IMG/VR virus record: IMGVR_UViG_3300030118_002701
Location: 1 to 36,375 of that record
Origin: a virus
Strand: one strand, 5' to 3'
Length of the DNA stretch: 36,375 nucleotides
Under the pieces are notes generated by a model. It did not search any database. It was not told where the DNA came from and saw nothing but the letters and a program-made list of their open reading frames with translations. Shown piece by piece: positions 30,193 through 36,375 of the stretch; position 1 is the first letter of the stretch, and each line of letters begins with the position of its first letter. The position numbers were made by a program, and so were the translations under genes.

Positions 30193-32495
30193 TGCCTATT
30201 ACAGAATTTAATAATCTAAGACAATCTAATATTGTAGAAAATTGGTTATTTGATTTTCACAATCAGTCTGGTGCTAATCTATATTTATCTTTTCACGATG
30301 TAACTTATAATAATAATTTTTATCATGGTGTAATTAAAAATAATCCAAGCATAAGAGAGTCTATAGATTTAAAAACATCTACATCAAAATCAAATAATAT
30401 TAACATTATAATTCCAGATTTTAAACATAAAGGAACTAACATATCTGAGGAGTTTTTTGGTGGTAGTAATTATTACATAAATAGAACTGTAAAAGTATAT
30501 TCTAAAATTAACAATGATACTCCTGTAATAATAGCAGTATTTAGATTAATTAATATAGAAACAAATGGAGATGAGATTACATTATCGTTAGTTTCTCAAA
30601 GACCTTGGGATTTTATTTCATTTCCTCAAAATAAACATCCAGAGCATAATGTATTTGAGCCTGTAGTATATGGAGACTATAGTTCTTCTTTAAATGCAAA
30701 TACAGCTAATAGAGCTTACGCTGTTCATGGCTCTGTATTTCCTGTTCCTGTTTTGTATTCTTCGACAGATAAAATATACTCATTAATGCCAAGAGCTTAT
30801 TCTGCTAGTGATAGTGCTTTTATACATAAATATATAGGTTTTAATCAATTTTTACCACTTAGATTAGCAAAACAAGCATTTACAGATAGCTCTAATAGAG
30901 TAGATTCTGTTACAAAACAAAATATAGATAATAGTGGATTAAATATATTAGGCTCTAGAATATTATATAATGATGGTAGTAATGCTTATGGTGCTGAATT
31001 TGAAGGTTATATTATGACTGCACCATCTGATAAAGAAATCAGCGTTACAACCTTTAGTAATCAACAAAAAATGTTTCAATTTAATGTTGGCAATGGAATA
31101 GATTTTAATAATGGTGCTAGTCATTTTTTTGATGGCGTAGATACTGCTTTTGCCTTAATGGTCACACCTAAAAAAGATTTTTCTTTAGAGTTTATAGATG
31201 GAGCTTTAATTTGGGTTAAATTATCTAAATCAGGAGGTGGTAGCATCACACCGCCTCAAATATTTACAATAGATTTTTTATCAAATCAATTTAATAGTAT
31301 TAGTGATGAGTTAGTAAATCCAGACCAGCAAAGAGCATATAATCATAGCACATCAACAGGTATTTCTTTTGGAACTACACCAACTGGTGTAATAGAGTTT
31401 AATGAACCAGCAAATAACTCTCAAGCTAGTTTAGATGGATGTATGGGTGCAGATGAATTATTATTAAAAGTAACAAGTGCTGTTCATGCAGGAGCAATTG
31501 ATAAGACAATGTCTATAGTTGGATTGCAAATGTATTATAGACAAGCCTTACCAAAACTTTTTCCTGCTATACCAGGTGGTAAGTCTAATGAATATGATGA
31601 AACAAAAGGTCATCTTTATAAAAAAACTAATGATGCAGATACAGAAGAAAAAGCAAAAGAACAAGATTTAGAAAAAGTAATGAATGAAGAACATTATTAT
31701 TGTGGTGCAAATGGATTACAGCATGGAATTACTGCTTTATCAGGTAATAATATTACAGAGATACATGAAGCTCATTTAGATTTGCTAAATAGATTTGTAG
31801 GATTAGATGCATCTAATATAAATACAATTGAGGGGTGGTCTGATTTAGATTCAACTAAAGATTGGAAGGTAAGATACTGGAAACTTAAACCTGTAGAACT
31901 TAAAAAAGAATTAGAAAAATTACAATATGAAGGTGGGTTTATATTTAGATATAAAAATGGAGATTCATCAAAGCCTCAGTATATTTTTATTAAAGACTCG
32001 TATTCATCAACAGACCATACTATTACTAAAAATGATTTAAAAGGAGTAAAAATAGAACCTGATGGTTACGATTCTTTATTATCTAAAATGAATATAAATT
32101 ATCAAAAACATCCAGCAGAGGATGGATATATATTTAGGTCATCTTCTTCAAATTCTACTACAAGAACTAATTATGGTATTAATTCAAAGGAAAATATTGT
32201 AGAAGTTAATTTAGATGCGTACTCATCACCTGAAATACCTAGCTCTCCAACTTCTAATCCTAATGATAATTTTTATTCATACTATGATAATATATTTGGG
32301 GATATTAAAATTAACGTATCAGGAACAGTAATTAACCCTAAGTTTTATCAAATTGATATAGGAGATACAGTTTCTTTTAGCGATATGTATCCTGAAAAAG
32401 CATTTGGTAAATCTTTTACAAATGTAATATTTATGATTACTTCTTTATCTAGGTCAAGGGGAGTATTAAAATTTGAAGCTAGAGAAATAGCATAA
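30192..32495 (+). CDS. Distal tail / baseplate hub-like protein, 767 aa
   Basis: A large mixed protein directly after the tape measure, where the distal tail and hub proteins lie. The first 150 residues (IVENWLFDFHNQSGANLYLS and ITLSLVSQRPWDFI) resemble distal tail proteins, and the C-terminal third (IKINVSGTVINPKFYQIDIGD, then MITSLSRSRGVLKFEARE) resembles a tail-tip hub end. The middle is unique and asparagine-rich. It may combine two functions that are separate genes in other phages. No lysozyme-like domain seen. Confidence 0.55.
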   Translation: MPITEFNNLRQSNIVENWLFDFHNQSGANLYLSFHDVTYNNNFYHGVIKNNPSIRESIDLKTSTSKSNNINIIIPDFKHKGTNISEEFFGGSNYYINRTVKVYSKINNDTPVIIAVFRLINIETNGDEITLSLVSQRPWDFISFPQNKHPEHNVFEPVVYGDYSSSLNANTANRAYAVHGSVFPVPVLYSSTDKIYSLMPRAYSASDSAFIHKYIGFNQFLPLRLAKQAFTDSSNRVDSVTKQNIDNSGLNILGSRILYNDGSNAYGAEFEGYIMTAPSDKEISVTTFSNQQKMFQFNVGNGIDFNNGASHFFDGVDTAFALMVTPKKDFSLEFIDGALIWVKLSKSGGGSITPPQIFTIDFLSNQFNSISDELVNPDQQRAYNHSTSTGISFGTTPTGVIEFNEPANNSQASLDGCMGADELLLKVTSAVHAGAIDKTMSIVGLQMYYRQALPKLFPAIPGGKSNEYDETKGHLYKKTNDADTEEKAKEQDLEKVMNEEHYYCGANGLQHGITALSGNNITEIHEAHLDLLNRFVGLDASNINTIEGWSDLDSTKDWKVRYWKLKPVELKKELEKLQYEGGFIFRYKNGDSSKPQYIFIKDSYSSTDHTITKNDLKGVKIEPDGYDSLLSKMNINYQKHPAEDGYIFRSSSSNSTTRTNYGINSKENIVEVNLDAYSSPEIPSSPTSNPNDNFYSYYDNIFGDIKINVSGTVINPKFYQIDIGDTVSFSDMYPEKAFGKSFTNVIFMITSLSRSRGVLKFEAREIA

Positions 32496-32498
32496 AAA

Positions 32499-32512
32499 GT
32501 TAAACATTTAAC
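32499..32512. promoter_or_regulatory. Dispersed palindrome, copy 6 (GTTAAA-CA-TTTAAC)
   Basis: Perfect dyad between the hub-like gene and the last tail gene, preceded by AAAAA; the T-rich flank is thus on the other strand compared with copies 1-3. It lies 10-20 bases upstream of the AAGGA site of the next gene. Confidence 0.6.
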
Positions 32513-32536
32513 TAATTAAGTTAAGGATTTGAACAA

Positions 32537-33574
32537 ATGGCAAACATGAACATAAGAAAACCAAGATTTTATATAGATAGAGTAAATTATTTACTAACAA
32601 GAGGAATTACTAATAACCAATTTTATTTAAATAGTGGAAGTGGTTTATTAAGCACAATAATGAATAGTGGTACAGTATCAGAATTATTTGATATGCGACC
32701 ATTAAATCAAGTAAAATTTAATACTGCCAATAATTCTACTGATCATATTCTTTTATCAGCAGATCAAAACTTTGGCTCTTATAAAACTAATTTTATAGCT
32801 ATATTAAATCACAATATGTTCTCAGCAAAAGCAAGAGTTAAGATAGCATCTTCTGATACGGAAGGTCATGTACAAGCAATAGATATGGGGAGTGCTACTT
32901 CTATAACTAACGTAGAGCAGATTTTAAATTCTGATGGTATAAGCTCAAATGTAATTACACCTGATGCTGATGGACATACTATCTTTACATTTGATGATTT
33001 TACTGATACATATATTGGAATACAATTTGAGGGGACTAATAGTGATGCTTTTGATACAAGTAATAACTTAGTTATAGGATGTATATTATTTGGAGAATAT
33101 TATGACATGCCTCAAAGTCCAGATTTAAATGTGAAAAGAGATATTGTATTTGATAAACAAAACTTACAAGAATCTATGGGTGGTCAAAAATATTCTAACT
33201 TATCTAGTTATGGTAAGCGATACATATCAGCAACTAATAAATCACCATTTCATACATATACAGGGAATGAAGATCGTGGAGTTTATGGCGGTAGAATTAC
33301 ATATGATATGAACTTTAGCTATTTAGACTCCAATAAAGTAATGCCTAGCACCTATCATATACAAAATCAATCAGACGATACTGTTATAAGTGATGTATGG
33401 CATTATACTCATGGCAGTCATATACCATTTATATTTACTCAAGACTGTGATAGTAAAGGTAATAATGCTGAATCAGATTATATATTTGCTAGATTTGCTC
33501 AAAGTGGATTATCAATGAGTCAAATAGCTCCTGATGTATTTAATATATCTTTTAAGATTGAAGAAGAGTTTTAG
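32537..33574 (+). CDS. Minor tail structural protein, 345 aa
   Basis: The last gene of the rightward late block. A beta-rich protein without recognised domain, containing RPRFYIDRVNYLL-type start, IFTFDDFTDTYIGIQF and GKRYISATNKSPF. Its place after the hub-like gene suggests a tail-tip or fibre-attachment protein. AAGGA lies 10 bases before the ATG. Its end overlaps the convergent NinB-like gene by 23 bases, so late and early transcripts collide here with no obvious terminator. Confidence 0.55.
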   Translation: MANMNIRKPRFYIDRVNYLLTRGITNNQFYLNSGSGLLSTIMNSGTVSELFDMRPLNQVKFNTANNSTDHILLSADQNFGSYKTNFIAILNHNMFSAKARVKIASSDTEGHVQAIDMGSATSITNVEQILNSDGISSNVITPDADGHTIFTFDDFTDTYIGIQFEGTNSDAFDTSNNLVIGCILFGEYYDMPQSPDLNVKRDIVFDKQNLQESMGGQKYSNLSSYGKRYISATNKSPFHTYTGNEDRGVYGGRITYDMNFSYLDSNKVMPSTYHIQNQSDDTVISDVWHYTHGSHIPFIFTQDCDSKGNNAESDYIFARFAQSGLSMSQIAPDVFNISFKIEEEF

Positions 33575-33911
33575 TATCAGGTATGACTATATTTAGGTCT
33601 ACAGCACACCATCTAATTATACGCTCTATAAATGTAGCAAACTCTTTAGTAGATAGGGTTTTAGTACTTTGTACATTGAAATGTGCTTTGATTGTTGAGT
33701 GCATCTCTTGAGTTGTGTAGCCTAAGTCATCGGCTATAATCTGAACAATCTTCCAATAATAATTGTTCTGTTGGGCAGAGCGAACTCCAGTTTCGTGAAG
33801 TTCAAGATAATACTCTCCCGAAAGGTTAAGGATAGCACTATCAAACTCTGCCCTGTTTAGGAGAACCAAATTTCCATTTTCTATCTTGCAGGGAAATCGC
33901 AATCTAGACAT
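33552..33911 (-). CDS. NinB-like recombination protein
   Basis: A 119-residue protein with RSAQQNNYYWKIVQIIADDL, then GYTTQEMHSTIKAHF, then LSTKEFATFIERIIRWCAVD and IPDTKTL. This order (RSxxQNxYYW, a helical core, then an IPD end) matches the NinB family of phage recombination proteins, which bind single-stranded DNA. It is the last gene of the leftward early operon after the genome is joined through its redundant ends, not far from the SSB and HNH genes. Confidence 0.7.
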   Translation of the reverse strand: MSRLRFPCKIENGNLVLLNRAEFDSAILNLSGEYYLELHETGVRSAQQNNYYWKIVQIIADDLGYTTQEMHSTIKAHFNVQSTKTLSTKEFATFIERIIRWCAVDLNIVIPDTKTLLQS

Positions 33912-34129
33912 ATCTTCTCATCCCATAGTTTCATATCTGGGCTACTCCACATTTCGCCCTCAAATATATTCCACTTTCTTCTGCATTTAGGACACCAAAA
34001 TAAAGATTCATCTGCCCTAATCTCATCAGTTTTATGGTTCTCTCGTGATCTCTTTTCTATTATAGGGCTATCAAGTGCATCAATAACCCATTGTATAGAA
34101 TCAAGTTTTCGTGTTTTTTCTTTCGGCAA
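33881..34129 (-). CDS. Zinc-ribbon protein, 82 aa
   Basis: Contains CPKCRRKW (about 46-53) and CLDCDF near the end, a typical zinc-ribbon pair. The first half is basic and helical. The only possible upstream start is TTG with GGTGGAA 5 bases before it. It overlaps the genes on both sides by about 30 bases. Function unknown. Confidence 0.55.
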   Translation of the reverse strand: MPKEKTRKLDSIQWVIDALDSPIIEKRSRENHKTDEIRADESLFWCPKCRRKWNIFEGEMWSSPDMKLWDEKICLDCDFPAR

Positions 34130-34421
34130 TTATTCCACCCAACAATAATAAATAGTTTCTTGCATCCTGTATCCTGCCGATTATAGGCTCTTCTGAAGCC
34201 TCTTTACCATTAAGAACATAATTCCTAATAGAGTCCATGTGCTTTAGTAAATAGATCAAAGCAACATGTTCTGCATTTAGCTCCATTCTTTCTCCAATGC
34301 TTTTAAAGTTCTTAAACTTATCTTCATTGGAGACAGTGTACTCTTCTCCTTTTACAAGCATGAGTCTATTCTCTTCTTCTTGCATAGACTCTGCCCATTT
34401 CATAAAGTCTGGTACGTTCAT
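34101..34421 (-). CDS. Conserved helical phage protein, possibly nucleotide-pyrophosphohydrolase-like, 106 aa
   Basis: An all-helical protein with LMLVKGEEYTV, then DKFKNFKSIGERM, then LLKHMDSIRNYV and IIGRIQDARNYLLLLGG. This run of motifs (KGxEY...NF...KHxDSI...RIxDxxNYL) recurs in small phage proteins that resemble DUF1599/MazG-type all-alpha NTP pyrophosphatases. The family link is from memory and unsure; the usual ExxxD metal site is not obvious. Co-transcribed with recombination genes; its start shares one base with the upstream stop. Confidence 0.5.
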   Translation of the reverse strand: MNVPDFMKWAESMQEEENRLMLVKGEEYTVSNEDKFKNFKSIGERMELNAEHVALIYLLKHMDSIRNYVLNGKEASEEPIIGRIQDARNYLLLLGGIIAERKNTKT

Positions 34422-34666
34422 TATGAATACTCCACATCTATTAGTTTTATTTCACTGATTTTACCACATATTCTTCTACTTACTGTACTGACTCCATGTT
34501 CCTCATGTGGCTCATCTACTTGAGTAGACAAAGAAAAATATTGAGGTTTTTCTCCAAAATGCCCTACTACATCAAGTGCTACTACATCATACCATACTCC
34601 ATCAGATAATAAAACTTTATGTATATTATCAATGTCCTCACTAAATAGTTTATGAACTATATTCAT
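34421..34666 (-). CDS. Hypothetical protein, 81 aa
   Basis: The start at 34666 (MNIVHKLFSEDIDNIHKV) follows GGAG by 6 bases and overlaps the upstream stop as ATGA; a GTG seven codons earlier is less likely. Beta-rich in the middle (VWYDVVALDVVGHFG). No family recognised. Confidence 0.6.
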   Translation of the reverse strand: MNIVHKLFSEDIDNIHKVLLSDGVWYDVVALDVVGHFGEKPQYFSLSTQVDEPHEEHGVSTVSRRICGKISEIKLIDVEYS

Positions 34667-34779
34667 TTGTCTCTCCAATATACCCACCTAGACTTAGTGG
34701 TTTCCCAAGCACCACTTTCCCACAAACTACTATTATAGACTACTAATGCTAGTACAAACATTAACATTATTTCTATCAT
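34663..34779 (-). CDS. Tiny membrane protein, 38 aa
   Basis: Starts MIEIMLMFVLALVVYNSSLW: one hydrophobic segment (about 3-16) then a tryptophan-rich basic tail. It has a perfect AAGGAG site 6 bases before the ATG and an ATGA overlap with the next gene, so translation is likely. Function unknown. Confidence 0.55.
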   Translation of the reverse strand: MIEIMLMFVLALVVYNSSLWESGAWETTKSRWVYWRDK

Positions 34780-34805
34780 ATTATTCTCCTTTTTTAGTTA
34801 AAATT

Positions 34806-34899
34806 TTTGCCCTATAATGCAACGCCAACCACATTACTGAAATGCTTTCTTAACACCACTGATTAACTATATCACTTTCAAAACAATTCGTAGGGCAAA
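34806..34899. promoter_or_regulatory. Intergenic element closed by a 9-bp inverted repeat
   Basis: TTTGCCCTA (34806-34814) and TAGGGCAAA (34891-34899) are perfect inverted repeats 76 bases apart, in the 122-base gap of the leftward operon directly after the stop of the gene at 34902. Internal short pairings such as GAAA/TTTC exist. The size recalls a tRNA-like or structured RNA, but no T-loop or anticodon arm is found. It could be an mRNA structure or protein-binding site. Confidence 0.35.
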
Positions 34900-34901
34900 T
34901 A

Positions 34902-35126
34902 TTACTCGCCATATTGTTGCTCCATGCCATCTACACATGTATCACAGACTTCGTAACTACAAACTGAGCAAGTTTTTAATTCTTCTATATCACCAATAAG
35001 TTCATTAACTATATCACTAATCTTATCAATGTGTTTCTTTATACCAGCCTTTGATAAATCATCCATCTCCATTTCAGTATGATTCCAAATGCTCATTACC
35101 TTATCTTTAATCTTTTTTACTTTCAT
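34902..35126 (-). CDS. Small protein with a four-cysteine C-terminal knuckle, 74 aa
   Basis: A helical N-terminal part is followed by CSVCSYEVCDTC (about 53-64), three CxxC-type spacings that could hold a metal ion. AGGAG lies 6 bases before the ATG. Not recognised beyond that. Confidence 0.6.
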   Translation of the reverse strand: MKVKKIKDKVMSIWNHTEMEMDDLSKAGIKKHIDKISDIVNELIGDIEELKTCSVCSYEVCDTCVDGMEQQYGE

Positions 35127-35135
35127 TTAATTCTC

Positions 35136-35498
35136 CTAAAAATCAAATTCTATTTGCCTTAATTTAGTTATAATCTCCTCATAATCGCTATCTAAAAATT
35201 TTACTACTTGGTTCTTTCTTTCTTTTAAAGTCTCGTACCATTGGATGCCACGCTTTTCTATTGCCCATTCAACAAACTCGGCAGGAGTCTTATGGGCAGA
35301 GAATTTGGAGGAGAATACATGGCATCCAACGCAGAGACAAAAACCATTATCAATATCCCAACGAACAGAGCGGATAGACCTTGAGTAAAAATGATGAGCA
35401 TTGAGAGGCTTAGTCTTGTGGCAGTATTCACACATTCCATATTCTTTCACTTTGTCTGCCCATGCTTGGTCTAATTTCTTTGATAATGATTTCTTCAC
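35136..35498 (-). CDS. HNH-type zinc endonuclease-like / NinG-like protein, 120 aa
   Basis: Contains CEYCHKTKPLNAHHFYSRS (C23, C26, H35, H36), DIDNGFCLCVGCH (N51, C56, C59, H60) and a basic helical C-terminus. This is the treble-clef layout of HNH nucleases in which paired cysteines hold zinc; the spacing also resembles lambda NinG/Rap, a junction-cutting recombination protein. With the NinB-like and SSB genes it would make a recombination module. The start is GTG with no clear ribosome site, 9 bases after the SSB-side stop in the operon order. Left-edge copy at 1-173 is partial. Confidence 0.65.
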   Translation of the reverse strand: MKKSLSKKLDQAWADKVKEYGMCEYCHKTKPLNAHHFYSRSIRSVRWDIDNGFCLCVGCHVFSSKFSAHKTPAEFVEWAIEKRGIQWYETLKERKNQVVKFLDSDYEEIITKLRQIEFDF

Positions 35499-35509
35499 AG
35501 AGGGATTAA

Positions 35510-36040
35510 TTAGAATGGCATATCATCATTGACTACAGGATCATCAGAAGAAGTTAAACCTTTAACTTTTTCGCTGTACTCTAATATGTCTAACAATGCC
35601 AAAGTATTTGCTTCGATGATTGACACATCTGCACCAGAAAGTATATGACCTTTCTTAACACCAAACAACTCCACAGCTAACTTCAAACATACCTGCTTAT
35701 GTATATCGTGAGTCCTATCATCAATTTTTTGATAACCCACATCTATTGAGCCTATTACTTCTGGTCTTGATGCAGTTGTACCTTCTAAAGGTTGTACTGT
35801 CCAAGCGGATTTGCCAGGAGAATACTCTTCTTTTTTTATGCTTAACTTTGCACCTTGACTATATACTGATAACTTCTTATGCAGTGCATCTGTTGCAAAA
35901 AAGCTAGTCTCTACACCATCTTTTCTTACACCATACAAGAACCAATCTCCATAGTTATTAGTACCTGTTTTAGGTTGATTATAAAGTAGCTCTACAACAT
36001 TAGCATCAGTTGGGTTTAATTTGAATGTATTATTTTCCAT
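35510..36040 (-). CDS. Single-stranded DNA-binding protein, second allele, 176 aa
   Basis: The same protein as 185-700 except for a few substitutions and a five-residue longer, completely different linker (RPEVIGSIDVGYQ in place of the Thr-rich segment). The OB-like core and the DDMPF tail are conserved. The ATG at 36040 is used because AAGGAG lies 10 bases upstream; an ATG three codons earlier is too close to that site. Confidence 0.8.
   Translation of the reverse strand: MENNTFKLNPTDANVVELLYNQPKTGTNNYGDWFLYGVRKDGVETSFFATDALHKKLSVYSQGAKLSIKKEEYSPGKSAWTVQPLEGTTASRPEVIGSIDVGYQKIDDRTHDIHKQVCLKLAVELFGVKKGHILSGADVSIIEANTLALLDILEYSEKVKGLTSSDDPVVNDDMPF
35553..35566. promoter_or_regulatory. Dispersed palindrome, duplicate of copy 1
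   Basis: Identical to the site at 228-241 in the other copy of the redundancy, including the CTTTTTCGC flank, although surrounding bases vary between the copies. Confidence 0.6.
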
Positions 36041-36293
36041 TTTTTTCATTCTCCTTTATTGTGTTTTTTATTGTTTCTGTTAAATCTTTATATTCAACAG
36101 TTTTCCTACCATCCCTATACTCTACACTAGCACATTCTAGATAGGGATGTCTTGATTCAAAAGTATGAAGATAGTCTTGTACACTCTCAATCAAATCAGT
36201 AATATTCATCCTAGTAATCGTTCTGTCTCCTTGAGTGTACTCATCAATACCATCCCAACCTATAGTAGCGTAATATATAGCATCACTCTTCAT
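36030..36293 (-). CDS. Conserved phage protein of unknown function, 87 aa, second allele
   Basis: Differs from the copy at 690-953 by only two residues (Ser for Gly near 38 and Glu for Lys near the C-terminus). Overlaps the SSB start by 11 bases as in the left copy. Confidence 0.75.
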   Translation of the reverse strand: MKSDAIYYATIGWDGIDEYTQGDRTITRMNITDLIESVQDYLHTFESRHPYLECASVEYRDGRKTVEYKDLTETIKNTIKENEKNGK

Positions 36294-36375
36294 GTTCTGA
36301 AATCTTTCTTAGAGTGCATGAATGCCTCTCTAATAATTTAAATAGTTGATTCCTTACAAAAGTAATCTCTTCACT
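36283..36375 (-). CDS. Small protein (45-aa family), 5' end cut by the window edge
   Basis: Corresponds to 943-1035, the C-terminal two thirds of the small gene at 943-1080. The reading frame is intact to the window end. Confidence 0.5.
   Translation of the reverse strand, partial: SEEITFVRNQLFKLLERHSCTLRKISEHEE

Larger units (their letters stand above)
35326..36375. repeat. Right copy of the divergent terminal redundancy
   Basis: Homologous to 1-1035 (offset 35325, rising to 35340 after the linker indel). The match runs to the last base of the window. The HNH gene is complete on this side, so the left copy simply begins within it. Differences are real coding variants that keep all frames, not random errors. 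Confidence 0.95.

Noticed and set aside
34021-34050. Minus-strand CTGATGA with a possible GATT/AATC stem II
   Set aside because: The following core GAAA is absent (UUUA instead) and the region is coding sequence of the zinc-ribbon protein.
34806-34899. tRNA-like gene suggested by a 94-base element with long closing stem
   Set aside because: Neither strand has a T-loop (TTCRA), D-arm or plausible anticodon arm. It is kept only as an inverted-repeat element.
1-36375. Prophage or temperate phage interpretation
   Set aside because: No integrase, excisionase, attachment repeat, CI-like repressor or flanking bacterial gene could be recognised.
1-36375. CRISPR arrays, insertion sequences, tRNA genes
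   Set aside because: No regularly spaced repeats, transposase ORF with terminal repeats, or tRNA signature seen on either strand.

Overview
This 36.4 kb window is essentially one complete genome of a tailed double-stranded DNA phage, roughly one-third G+C, with a siphovirus-like plan: HK97-type capsid genes, major tail tube protein, tail assembly chaperones with a frameshift, and a 580-residue tape measure. Style (low G+C, tiny overlapping genes, LamG fibres, small very basic proteins next to an endopeptidase endolysin) suggests an uncultured marine bacterioplankton host. The many CTTGAC boxes in the control region fit the -35 consensus of alphaproteobacteria. The host assignment is inference. 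No integrase, repressor, DNA polymerase or tRNA was recognised, so a lytic life with the host polymerase is likely.

The first 1,035 bases and the last 1,050 bases are homologous, so the unit genome is about 35.3 kb. The two copies are not identical: there are scattered substitutions and one diverged linker with a 15-base length change inside the ssDNA-binding protein gene. The contig therefore seems to hold two alleles of the same locus.

Layout. (1) 9945 leftward to 1, continuing through the redundancy into 35498-33552: a long leftward early operon. It carries ssDNA-binding protein, HNH protein, NinB-like protein, metallophosphoesterase, primase-helicase, a replication-initiator-like protein, a cytosine methyltransferase, a PD-(D/E)XK nuclease, a papain-like cysteine-protease-like protein and many tiny genes, mostly joined by 1- or 4-base start/stop overlaps. 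(2) 9946-10796: an AT-rich control region. (3) 10797-11411 rightward: terminase small subunit-like gene. (4) 14794 leftward to 11391: an inverted packaging block (large terminase, portal, tail-completion-like protein, two small genes). (5) 14881 rightward to 33574: scaffold, capsid, two giant LamG proteins, pilin-like and membrane/coiled-coil proteins, basic proteins, endolysin, connectors, tail tube, chaperones, tape measure and distal tail proteins.

Most striking: two complete type I hammerhead ribozymes (minus strand, 8689-8750 and 9349-9404) bracket a single early gene. Each starts on the stop codon of one gene and ends just before the ribosome binding site of the next, so cleavage would release a 656-nt monocistronic RNA. 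A 14-bp palindrome GTTAAANNTTTAAC, usually followed by CTTTTT, is scattered over the genome (seven perfect copies, two degenerate), both inside and between genes, and looks like a dispersed regulatory site. Two likely -1 frameshift sites are also seen: one canonical in the tail chaperones and one on an A AAA AAG heptamer in a membrane/coiled-coil gene.
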